Source: Escarpia spicata (taxonomy: Eukaryota; Annelida; Polychaeta; Sabellida; Siboglinidae). Taken from it: DNA of 64,000 bases. The stretch spans positions 62,560,833 to 62,624,832 of the forward strand of contig OZ023210.1 in the NCBI GenBank assembly GCA_963995525.1, given 5' to 3'. The notes beneath the pieces are model-generated. The model was not told the DNA's origin and did not search any database. It saw only the letters and a program-made list of their open reading frames with translations. Position numbers and translations under genes: made by a program. Positions 23,033-32,767 of the stretch are shown piece by piece; position 1 is the stretch's first letter, and each line of letters begins with the position of its first letter.

Positions 23033-24715
23033 GTATATATTTACCTCTCAAGAAACTTTTTTCTCTGTACAAATGGAAGAGAGGAAGGCACTTCAAACCT
23101 TGAGGAGGGACAGGACGATCAATATTCTACCAGCAGACAAGGGTAGGGCAACAGTGATTATGAAGACCACGGAATGCGATGCAAAGGTAGCAGGTCTACT
23201 AGCAGATGCCACCACCTATGAGAAATTGAAAATGGACCCCACCAGAGTGTACAAACGTAAACTAGTCAACACCATGAAAGAGTGACAAGGACCAAGACCA
23301 TATCGGATGCCCTCTACCATAGTATCTACCCTACATCAGAAGTAGTGCCAAAATTATATCTAAATTCTGAGATCCACAAGGATAACGTACCAGTAAGACC
23401 TTTCGTTTGACGTATAGGCAGTATAATGTACAAGACAGCAAAGTACTTAGCCACCAATCTCAGCCCACTGGTTGGAAAAACTGAACTTTTTGTGAAAAAC
23501 AGCGCTTACTTTGTAAATACTATCGAAGAGTTGGAAGTTCCACCAATGTATGATATGATGTGACAGCCCTGTTCACTAGTATCCGAGTGACAGAGGCAGT
23601 ATCAGTGATCAAGGACCGATTAAACCAGGACACAACACCGAAAGACACATGTGAACTATCAGTAGACCAGATCACCACACTGTTAGAAATCTGTCTAAAC
23701 TCCACATATTTAAGTTATGATGAGCAGAAAAAGGGAGCGGCCATGGGTTCCCCGGTGTCCCCGATAGTGGCGAACCTGTACATTTTGAAGAAAGAACCAT
23801 CAGGGAAGCACCTCACCCTCCAGACATCTGTTTGAGATATGTGGATGACACATTCACCGTGCTACAAGGGAGTGAATTAGAACAATGTTAAGGTGTATCG
23901 GAAGGCAACACACACATACCAGTATTTGAACTGGGATTCAAACCACCCATTAGAACAGAAACGATCAGTGGTGAAGACACTCTTCCAAAGGGCAGAAAGT
24001 TTGGTAACTGAAGAGGAGGATGAGACCAAAGAGGTGGAGTACTTCAAGAAAGTTCTGAAAACGAACGGTTACAAACCTTGGATGTTTAACACCACACAAC
24101 CAAGGAGAAATAAGGAGAATGTCAGCACCAAAGAAACCAACAGAAGACAACATGCCATAGGTCTACCCTATATCAGTAAGCTGTCTGAATAGTTGGCAAG
24201 TATTTTCAAGTCCTATGACGTATCATTGTACCGCAAACCGATCAACACCCTGAGGTCCCTGCTGGTATACTTAAAAGACAGAGCAGATAAGGCAGCAAAG
24301 TGTGCTGGTATGTGACATTCAATGCCCAGAATGCGACTAACACTATATAGGAGAAACAGCGAAGGCACTGGGCACACGATTTAAAGAACATCTACCGTGT
24401 CGCCAACCTCTATCATCGATAAGCGAACACAAGTTGAACACAGGCCACCAGTGTTCGATGAAAGATGTAGCAATCTTAGACCTCGAGGAGAACTGGCATA
24501 GGAGAAAGATCAAGGAGGCGATTAACAACTACAGGGGAAGCCTTCACTGAACAGAGACGTCGGCCAGGAGCTCCCGCCAGTCATGCTCCAGCTTGTGTCA
24601 CACGACGTAGGTCATGTGACACGACCGTAAAATCAGTCTGCTGAAGAAGGCCACGAGATGCGATCGAAATTATACAGAGAAAAAACAACAAAGTTTCTTG
24701 AGAGATAAATATTCC
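23033..24715 (+). mobile_element. Penelope-like element with GIY-YIG, decayed (unit A)
   Basis: Broken frames encode, in order: NILPADKGRATVIMKTTE near 23120, a typical Penelope RT entry motif; GAAMGSPVSPIVANLYI near 23736; RYVDDTF with the catalytic Asp pair at 23838-23849; a thumb-like HTYQYLNWDSNHPLEQKRS block near 23910; and a GIY-YIG-type endonuclease from about 24314 (CPEC, YIGET, LGTRFKEH, then SEHKLNTGH and NWHRRKIKEAINNYR) to a stop at 24548. Stops and frameshifts interrupt it, including a stop between CPECD and HYIGET, so it is dead. CTCTCAAGAAACTTT at 23046 and its complement AAAGTTTCTTGAGAG at 24691 form inverted terminal repeats together with flanking TTCTCTGTA/TACAGAGAA. Confidence 0.9.
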
Positions 24716-25443
24716 CAACAAATTACTTGTTTCTCTCTATTTGTTTGACATTTTTTGACTGTATACAGACATGTAGGGTCTATGACGTTGATGATTTTGT
24801 TATCGTAATTGTTTATTGTTTTATACATTATTTAGCAAAATAACGTTTGTATGTTAACATATTTTAAATGTAACTTCATATTAATTTTAGTGATCGTTCA
24901 AGGTTCGAGGAAATTTGACGAATACATAATGAAGACAACTAATCTTGACGTCTTCAATATGACACATCTTATCTATCTTGAGTAACTATCAGTTTGCAAC
25001 TAACATATTAATAGCCATGTATGCGACAGATTCAATTGTCGAATTGTAACTGACTGTCGATTCCAAATTGGAATTTTCAAAAGATGGTTTGAATTTGAAT
25101 TTATTGTTTAATTGGAATATATTTTAAACAATTTTTTATTGAACTGATTATATTTAGAATTTTTTTTTTTTTGAAGAATATATATATGATTTATTTAAAA
25201 TTACTATTAAGATCACATATCTGTAGCATTACAATCAAGCGTATTACCCCTATCTGTTAACTGCCAGGGATCCGTCAAAAAGTACAAACACTGTCTATTT
25301 TTTCATACATGTTGTATTCATCGCACTTTGTATCGGAACATCATGCATGGTATTTGTTACGTACAGGGCACAGTACGTTACAATTGATTAAATCGATGCC
25401 AGGGTCCAAACATTATGTGACAGAAGTCTCACATATTCAAATG
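24716..25443. other. AT-rich spacer downstream of LITAF copy A
   Basis: Poly-T and TATA-rich sequence between the Penelope remnant and the LITAF stop. It probably includes the LITAF 3' UTR on the minus strand. No other feature is recognised. Confidence 0.45.
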
Positions 25444-25549
25444 TTAACGCTCCCAATCGGCGATGTGTGCCCCGCAGATCGGGCAGTCGTGAGAGACGTC
25501 CTTGCAGCTGCCCATGCAGAACGGAATGAAGCAGCAGCCGGCGTCACAT
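25444..25549 (-). CDS. LITAF copy A terminal coding exon
   Basis: The acceptor is TTTTATACTTGCAG, then A TGT GAC. It encodes CDAGCCFIPFCMGSCKDVSH, then DCPICGAHIADWER and TAA. It carries the second Cys pair of the LITAF zinc ribbon. The acceptor is the first unit of the 66-bp array that lies directly upstream on the minus strand (25551-25960). Confidence 0.93.
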
Positions 25550-28500
25550 CTGCAAGTATAAAACAGATGACATCGTTCAGTTCAGTCGGATACAAAGAAA
25601 CAGCCCGAGTCAAGTCTGCAAATATAAAACAGACGACATCATTCAGTTCAGTCGGACACGAAGAAACATCCAGAGTCAAGTTTGCAAGTATAAAACAGAC
25701 GGCATCATTCAGTTCAGTCTGACACGAAGAAAAAGCCAGAGTCAAGTCTGTAAGTATTATACAGAAGACATCGTTCAGTTCAACCTGACATGAAGCAATA
25801 GCCCAAGTCAAGTCTGCAAATATAAAACAGAAGACATCGTTCAGCTGAATATGACATAAAGCAACACCCCGCGTCATGTATGCGAAATAACCTACAAAAC
25901 AGAAATCAACGTCGAGTTCAGTCCAACATGAAGCAAATGCTAATATCAAGTCGGTAAGTAGGGGAGACCGACGAAAAGTGTAGCGATGTATCTAAACAAT
26001 TTAGCAAAATGAACCAACATCCGCAGTTCTTTTATGGTCCAAAATATAACCGATATTCCAAGAAATTATTACTGCAACCAAAAACATTCACTACACGAGA
26101 ATTATACTTAGACTCTTAAAAAGTATTTTTTTTGAAAACAACCTTTTGCGTTGTCCTATTTTTTGACAGATCTGAGTTAATGCACATTGCTAAGTAAGCA
26201 CGCACAGCACAAGCAATGCAGCTGTCGGATTATCTAGACGACGTGGACAACTACTATTACAATTAGCCCGTGTTACAACTGACCCCAGTCTCCCCTACAT
26301 GAACGAAAACGTTTAATTTAATAATCTGATGTCAGCTGCCAGCGTTTCTCAAAAGACACTCTTTTCCAAATGATTAATCCACCTGTTAGGTTTTTTCCCT
26401 AACAATAACATACTATCAATGATATATATATCAATGATATATCATAATTATCAATGATATATATTTTTTTTTAATCATTTGGAAAAGAGTGTGTCTTTTG
26501 AGAAGCGCTGGCAGCTGACATCAGGTTATTAAGTTGAATATATATATATATACCGGTAGACCTTATATATATATATATACCGGTAGAACTTATATATATA
26601 CCGGTAGACCTTATATATATACCGGTAGACCTTATATATATATATATATATACCGGTAGACCTTATATATATACCGGTAGACCTTATATATATATACCGG
26701 TAGACCTTATTTATATACCGGTAGACCTTATATATACCGGTAGACCTTATATATATACCGGTAGACCTTATATATATATATATACACCGGTAGACCTTAT
26801 ATATATACCGGTAAACCTTATATATATACCGGTAGACCTTATATATATCTATATACCGGTAGACCTTATATATATACCGGTAGACCTTATACATATATAT
26901 ATACCGGTAGACCTTATATATATATACCGGTAGACCTTATATATATATACCGGTAGACCTTATATATATATACCGATAGACCTTATATATATATACCGGT
27001 AGACCTTATATATATATACCGGTAGACCTTATATATATATATATATATATACCGGTAGACCTTATATATATACAGGGATAAATCAAACGTTTAGGATGTA
27101 TGCTATTTCAAAGGGAGTTGTATTAATTCTATAAGTGAACACTAATTACAACAGTACGCAGTCCGACGATGTATTAACGTGTTATATTTATGTAATATAA
27201 AACAAAAAACATTCCCCAAATCTACACGCGTGCAGAATTCAGTTATCACGTACCCGAGGCAGAACAGTGCGACACACCACCCAATTGCGTGCATCCCGAT
27301 TGTGTGGTTTGTATTCGTCACTATCTGCTTTTGGCAGGCTGGACAGACCGTCGACACCGGATTTGGCCCAAACACGGCAGCTATCACCTGGACTGGGGCT
27401 GCAGCAGCTTGTTGGATGATAACCGTCTCTACAAAAAAGAAGACGACACGTCATGTAAGATCGCTCGCACGCACACACGCACGCACGCACGCACACGCAC
27501 GCACACACGCACAACCATTAGCTAATTAGTGTCAGTCATGCATTGTCCTCTACGACAATAAGCATCATCGCAAGTCAGGTTAGCCATTACGTATACTGAC
27601 TCTGGCAGATATCCTACGTATGTATGCAAGTCAAGTGAAGCAAACTAATAATTGACGTCGCAGGTCGCGACTGTAACGCGTGTGAGAACAGTGCACACGC
27701 CCGGGTCAGATTAGCAAAATTATGGAGTTGAGGAAAATGGTATGTAGTGTATAAAGCATGTTGATTCACAGAACTGTTTCATTTAAGATATGGGCGATCT
27801 CAGAATGCAACGATAAGTACGAGTACGCTTTTCAAAACGCTAATGTTTGCACTAAAATACACTACTATTATTTTATTATTATTTAGATTATCAAACAATT
27901 TTAAATAATAACACTCCAATACTAGTTTCTTATTATGTATTTCTGCTAAACATAATTAATAAAGTAGTTTGCCACGAAAATTTAAATATATTAAATTTAT
28001 TATAGTTAAAACCTTTCATAAAGTGTTGCTACCAGAGATCACAACCGCAAAGAACTTCTCCAACAGTGATTCTTTTCCCACTTCAATAAGTTCTGTTATT
28101 CGTTTACATTGTTTGCTTTGATAGGTCAGATGTGAAGCAGTGGAGCGGAACGGCCAGTTGCATTTTGTTGTTTTCTCAATTAATCTGTTAACAAAGTAGG
28201 TGTTTTTGTCGTGTCAGAAATGTTCACGTACGTTTACCAAAGGGAATGTTGATTGAATGCTGCTCCAACAACTGTTTGAACGACCTGATTTTACTTTTTT
28301 TGGAACTACCATGTTGTTTGGTAATTTATCGCTATGTGTGTGACCCTTCGCTTGTCATCACGCGGCACACTGTAATGACATTGTCACGGTACACCGGTGT
28401 GGCGCGACACACCGGTAGAGAAGCACTCCTCCACACGACAGACCCAGTAGGCCATTACTATTTCACAGGATGTCGACTAACAAATTGCAATTCCGCAAAG

Positions 28501-31276
28501 AATACAGTCTAGTCGTGCAGCCCAGATCTATCTGTTGAACAGTATTTCTAACATATTGAGCAGTACCAAGCCCGCGAATTGTCTTGATCGCAATCTCTGT
28601 AATCGTGCACAGTTTAGTTGTGCGGTTAATAATCACGCAGTCGCTCCTGACAATGAAATACTTGCAGACGTTATGGTAGCGCCAAAAACGCTAAAACAAA
28701 CCCCAATACTCGCCTATCTCTTCTGCATTTTAAAATATAATATTCTAAACATGAATAAAAAGACCTGTGTTGAAAATATACTGCCCGCCAAATGGCATTT
28801 GAAAAAGACCGAATTTTGTTCGCAATGTGAATGTTTCGTGCGCGAAATGTTAAAAATTATTGTAAAATAAACAATCACATTGCATTGGTAACTGTGGCCG
28901 ACGTCCCCTGGTTAACCCCTTTCATGTTCGGCGCCTTCGCTGCCTTCCCACATTCAAGACTTCTTACCAGTAATTACCACCCAAGCTGATACAGGGTAAT
29001 AGAACAAACAACATCTTACCAGTAATTACCACCCAAGCTAATACAGGGTAATAGACCAAACAACTTGTTACCAGTACTTTCCTCCCAAGCTGATACAGGG
29101 TAATAGAACAAACAACTACTTACCAGTAATTATCACCCAAGTTAATACAGGGTAATAGAACAAGCAATTTCTTACCAGTAATTACCACCCAAGCTAATAC
29201 AGGGTAATAGAACAAACAACTTCTTACCAGTAATTACCACCCAAGCTAATACAGGGTAATAGAACAAACAACTTCTTACCAGTAATTATCACCCAAGCTA
29301 ATACAGGGTAATAGAACAAGCTACTTCTTACCAGTAATTTCCACCCAAGCTGATACAGGGTAATAGAACAAACAACTTCTTACCAGTAATTACCACCCAA
29401 GCTAATACAGGGTAATAGAACAAACAACTTCTTACCAGTAATTATCACCCAAGCTAATACAGGGTAATAGAACAAACAACTTCTTACCAATAATTACCAC
29501 CCAAGCTGATACAGGGTAATAGAACAAACAATTTCTTACCAGTAATTACCACCCAAGCTGATACAGGGTAATAGAACAAACAACTTCTTACCAGTAATTA
29601 CCACCCAAGCTGATACAGGGTAATAGAACAAACAATTTCTTACCAGTAATTTCCACCCAAGCTGATACAGGGTAATAGAACAAACAATTTCTTACCAGTA
29701 ATTACCAACCAAGCTGATACAGGGTAATAGAACAAGCAACTTCTTACCAGTACTTACCACCCAAGCTAATACAGGGTAATAGAACAAACACCTTCTTACC
29801 AGTAATTACCAACCAAGCTAATACAGGGTAATAAAACAAACAACTTCTTACCAGTAATTACCAACCAAGCTGATACTGGGTAATGGAACAAACAACTTCT
29901 TACCAATAATTACCACCCAAGCTGATCCTGGATAATAGAACAAACAACTTTTACCAGTAATTACCACCCAAGCTCATACTGGGTAATAGAACAAATAACT
30001 TCTTACCAATAATTACCACCCAAGCTGATCCTGGATAATAGAACAAACAACTTCATTTTAAATGAGCACGTTCATGGAATCAAAACATAATGTTCTTTAC
30101 TTTTGAGTCTTTTTTCTAATTAGCGAGCTACTGCGCTAAAACACGCCTACATGGTATGTATGCATGTGCTATGTTGAAGTTCTTAACTTCTTTTAATGAT
30201 TATAGTTTGTGATCAGTGTAAATAAAGACCTGTTCACACTAGCGACTTGTGCCCCAATTGGCCGAGCACATAATGACGAGCACATAATAAACATGGAGTA
30301 TTCTAGTCAATATATATATATATATATATTTGTAAGCGTGCGGACGTAACCAGCAACAGGTAGACTTGGTGCATGTTACGCACTGAGGATTATCAAACGT
30401 CAATAACTTAAAATCTATTCAAAATTTCTGTCTGCATATATCCGGCGACATATTTGTCGATGGCATTATTATCTTTACGATGATATAATAAACATTAAAT
30501 TCCGCGGCTGGAACTCCACGTACATCCTTTTAAAATATTGATATATCCTACGATATATATATATATATTTTTTATAATAAACTTGGCTAATATAAACATA
30601 ATAAACAAGGCGTGCTTCAGCAATGCAAACTGATAGATCAATCCACATACGTTGTTGCTGTTGTTGTTGCTGCTGCGGTGGTTGTTGCCAAGCCGGTGGC
30701 GGGGGTCCGTATCCTGCTGGGTTTGCATACGTCGGGGGAGCATACCCTGGTGGCATATCTATCAATAGAACACAAACAGAAAAACGTTAAACGTACAACA
30801 CAAATTTATAAATTTATATTTTAGGGTCCTACCAAATATTCGTTACTATTGTCAAGACCTGCATTTCGTTGCGCAATATTTTATAAATCTATTTGTTATC
30901 ACATCAGGAGATGTGGAGCCTCGCTACTGGACCCCGATAACATAGACACCTTCACGTCCGGTCAATAGTTCACTGAATTTCAAAACGCTAACATGTACAT
31001 TTAATTCGATTATCTAGAAACCCATCAATCCGTACATACAAGTCCTACACCGGGAACAAAAGAGTCAGAATTAATTATTCCGGCGTATATCATTTATGAA
31101 AGCCTACGTACAAAATCGTATCCAAGGAATTTATAAAAACAATAAGTACAATTTCATTTGAGGTAGACACAAATAGCCTACATTTACCCCTGCGTTGCAA
31201 GAGAGTTGAGTCATTGTAAAGGTTTGAAAGAACCAGTGAAAGTCTTACCCTCTGGAGGCGGTTGGGCAGCCATCTT
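25444..31276 (-). CDS. LITAF-like zinc-ribbon membrane protein, copy A
   Basis: Minus-strand exons: 31249-31276 (ATG at 31271-31273), 30651-30758, 27254-27428 and 25444-25549 (stop at 25444-25446). The phases join to 137 aa. The N-terminus is MAAQPPPED plus a Pro/Tyr/Gln-rich region with a Q-run. The LITAF domain has VCPACQKQIVT (first Cys pair), a hydrophobic stretch GWCVALFCLGC, AGCCFIPFC, and the terminal HDCPIC that completes the zinc site. LITAF/SIMPLE-type proteins are monotopic membrane proteins on late endosomes and lysosomes. A strong acceptor (TTTCTTCCTGCAG) 3 nt before the ATG implies an upstream non-coding exon. In CFIPFCMGSCKDV a Gly stands where copy B, and human LITAF as I recall it, has Asp. 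Neighbouring introns hold the 52-bp and TA satellites. Confidence 0.93.
25551..25960. repeat. 66-bp tandem array multiplying the LITAF last-exon acceptor (unit A)
   Basis: About six units of 66 bp. Each contains TCTGCAAATATAAAACAG, which on the minus strand reads as an acceptor (TTTATATTTGCAG) followed by about 10 nt resembling the start of the LITAF exon. Acceptor AG positions fall at 25616 and 25814 (intact), 25748 (TTACAG) and 25682 (lost). Because 66 is a multiple of three, open frames run along both strands, but they are repeats rather than genes. Confidence 0.9.
26320..26530. mobile_element. Foldback element with ~58-bp inverted arms (unit A)
   Basis: The left arm 26320-26377 contains GATGTCAGCTGCCAGCG, TTCTCAAAAGACACTC and TTTTCCAAATGATTAA. 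The right arm 26471-26530 is its complement with a few changes. The 90-bp centre is TATA-rich with repeated TCAATGATATAT. No coding capacity; a MITE-like foldback is inferred. Confidence 0.85.
26538..27073. repeat. (TA)n-CCGGTAGACCT satellite (unit A)
   Basis: TA runs of varying length alternate with CCGGTAGACCTTA about 20 times. ACCGGT in each unit is a palindrome. It lies in the intron between the last two LITAF exons, immediately beside the foldback element. Confidence 0.95.
27254..27428 (-). CDS. LITAF copy A exon with first zinc knuckle
   Basis: The acceptor is TTTTTTGTAG and the donor is CTCGG|GTACGT. It encodes TVIIQQAAAAPVQVIAAVFG, then PNPVSTVCPACQKQIVTNTN and HTIGMHAIGWCVALFCLG. 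The entry phase fits the Q-run exon and the exit phase fits the terminal exon. Confidence 0.92.
27467..27515. repeat. (ACGC)n/(CGCACA) microsatellite (unit A)
   Basis: CGCACGCACGCACACGCACG-type repeat directly upstream (minus strand) of the LITAF zinc-knuckle exon acceptor, about 40 bp away. It is longer in unit B (42627-42684). Confidence 0.9.
27516..28960. other. LITAF intron of unit A, nothing else recognised
   Basis: Open frames of 88 and 111 codons at 28246-28512 and 28535-28870 occur in unit B too. Their conservation follows from the recent duplication and they show no domain. The same applies to 42685-44130 in unit B. Confidence 0.5.
28961..30053. repeat. 52-bp satellite, about 21 units (unit A)
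   Basis: The unit contains TTACCAGTAATTACCACCCA, AGCTGATACAGGGTAATAGA and ACAAACAACTTC. The spacing of 52 bp was checked at 28964 and 29016. Variants differ mainly at GATA/AATA, CAGTAATT/CAATAATT and ACAAAC/ACAAGC. It lies in the LITAF intron between the Q-rich and zinc-knuckle exons. Confidence 0.96.
30435..30510. repeat. Dispersed relative of the 35.5-kb foldback arm
   Basis: TATCCGGCGACATATTTGT, then CATTATTATC, TTTACGATGATATAA and ACATTAAATTCCGC parallel ATCCAGCGACAAACTTGT, ATATTATTAAC, TTACGGTGATATCAA and ATATTAAATTCCGC at 35520-35584. Further copies lie at about 47086 and 53086 in the duplications. Confidence 0.5.
30651..30758 (-). CDS. LITAF copy A proline/glutamine-rich exon
   Basis: The acceptor is TTGATAG and the donor is CAACAAC|GTATGT. 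It encodes DMPPGYAPPTYANPAGYGPP, then PPAWQQPPQ and a Gln run. Pro-rich N-termini with PPxY-like motifs are typical of LITAF proteins, which recruit ubiquitin ligases and ESCRT factors through them. The nucleotide sequence looks identical in copies B and C. Confidence 0.9.
31249..31276 (-). CDS. LITAF copy A start exon
   Basis: The acceptor is CTTTCTTCCTGCAG, then AAG ATG GCT, and the donor is GAGG|GTAAGA. It encodes MAAQPPPE with one base of the following Asp codon. It is too short to be noticed as an open frame. It was identified by the ATG-plus-splice-site match in all three copies. Confidence 0.85.
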
Positions 31277-31353
31277 CTGCAGGAAGAAAGAGAATAGAGG
31301 ACATAAATATTATATCAAAACAGTACACATCCAAAATCGTGGGTGTGTGTGAT

Positions 31354-31364
31354 CAGTGTGTGTG

Positions 31365-31400
<36 letters not shown>

Positions 31401-31408
31401 TGTGTGTG
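31354..31408. repeat. (GCGT)n microsatellite beside LITAF start exon (A)
   Basis: GTGCGTGCGTGCGTGCGTGC run with flanking GTGTGT, about 80 bp upstream of the LITAF start exon. Counterparts are at 47983-48060 and 53983-54042, each with a different length. Confidence 0.9.
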
Positions 31409-32573
31409 ATTATGGTGTTTAAAATCAATTTAAAAACAAAAATTATGTTTAATCATCATTTGGAGTATTTTGCCTAAAACGAAACCGTGCAACGTGATAT
31501 GCCATAAAATAATTATTTGAGATTGCTGAACGAATCCAAAAGTTAGTTCTGGGGAGGTATGTCCTGGGTTACGGTTAACGTTAAAACGCGTAGGTTTCTT
31601 GAGAGATTTCAATTTACCATGTCATGCAATTTTCAAAGAAAGCTTATCGATACAAATATAATATACTGATACACATATAGAATTGTGCGCACGTGTGTAT
31701 GTATGATTAGTAGCATAACATAATGCTTAATTTTTATTTGTAAATATGAGAGCAGTAAATTGACATCGATTCGTTCGATGCAGCATTCAGCAAAACCGTT
31801 GTATTGTCAAACTACACATAATAGATCCACGTCGTATGGCCTACTACCTACAGGAAAATTATATCGAGCGAGTTTATCAATGCAAAGCTTCTTGAAACAC
31901 TGTCATTATGAAGCTCCTATGATACAATTAAAAGTCACAGTTTTACACCACTGTTGTATAGCGTAGGCTTAATGCCAACAATGCCTACAATGGTGCTAAT
32001 TCGGTCCACCATTAGAGGGCTGGTTCGTATGTAAATTGTACATTATGCATGCTCATTCTGTATCTGTATATTACGTTGACCGATCAATTTTGATCATTAT
32101 ACAACGCTTCGTCAATTCTTTGAAGAGGTTACATGCGCGTTATTGCTTAGTTCAATATCAGAAAAGGTAACATTGACGAAAAGCTGCACGCGGTAATCGA
32201 ATATCGCTCTGTGCGCCGCGAATCAGATTACTAGACAATTCTCGGAGCGTGTCAGTTACGGCTGCAAAGAATGACAACTAAAAACTGAGGTCTACGCAGT
32301 CCTATTAGCTTTTTTCCCAGCGGATTCTTTTGATGATCTCTGATAGTGTGCTTTTGTCTGCATGTATGGCAGACAGGTGGTCGAGCGGTTGAACGCCGAA
32401 TTGTTGAACGAAGAAGCGGTGTTTCAATTCATCATGCCGCCGTTCCGAAACATGGGCAATTTAATTAATCTCACGTTGTTTGTGTCTTTCGTTAGATACA
32501 CTAAACACCGTTGTTCCCTTCTATCTGGTGTCTGCGACAGGGTAAGTAACAGATCACACACGGGGGTAAATGT

Positions 32574-32767
32574 GTAACCTTTCTCGCATAGTGGTAGCCT
32601 GTGTGTTTAAACCCATTGTTTCTTGTTCAGTGTGACGACGACACTGCTGACAACGTCGACATTTCCTGCCCGACGCCTCTCACAAGCCCGACACGGAGCA
32701 GCTCCGGTCACACTCAACAAGAACCAATGGGTTTAAAACACTGCCTACCACTGTGCGAGAAAGGTTA
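32574..32767. mobile_element. Foldback element with ~64-bp inverted arms (A)
   Basis: The left arm contains GTAACCTTTCTCGCATAGTG, GTTTAAACCCATTG and TTCTTGTTCAGTGTGAC. The right arm contains the complements GTCACACTCAACAAGAACC, CAATGGGTTTAAAAC and CACTGTGCGAGAAAGGTTAC. The core is about 68 bp with no coding capacity. A MITE is inferred. Confidence 0.85.

Noticed and set aside
25437..25949. 170-codon minus-strand frame with 22-residue repeats
   Set aside because: Frame is open because of the 66-bp array. The real coding part is the LITAF exon at 25444-25549, which uses a different frame.
28961..30053. CRISPR-like regular repeat
   Set aside because: Units are contiguous 52-bp monomers without unique spacers, in an intron of an animal gene.
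32380..32410. GGTGGTCGAGCGGTTGAACG resembles a tRNA A-box region
   Set aside because: No matching anticodon arm or T-arm follows at the right distance.
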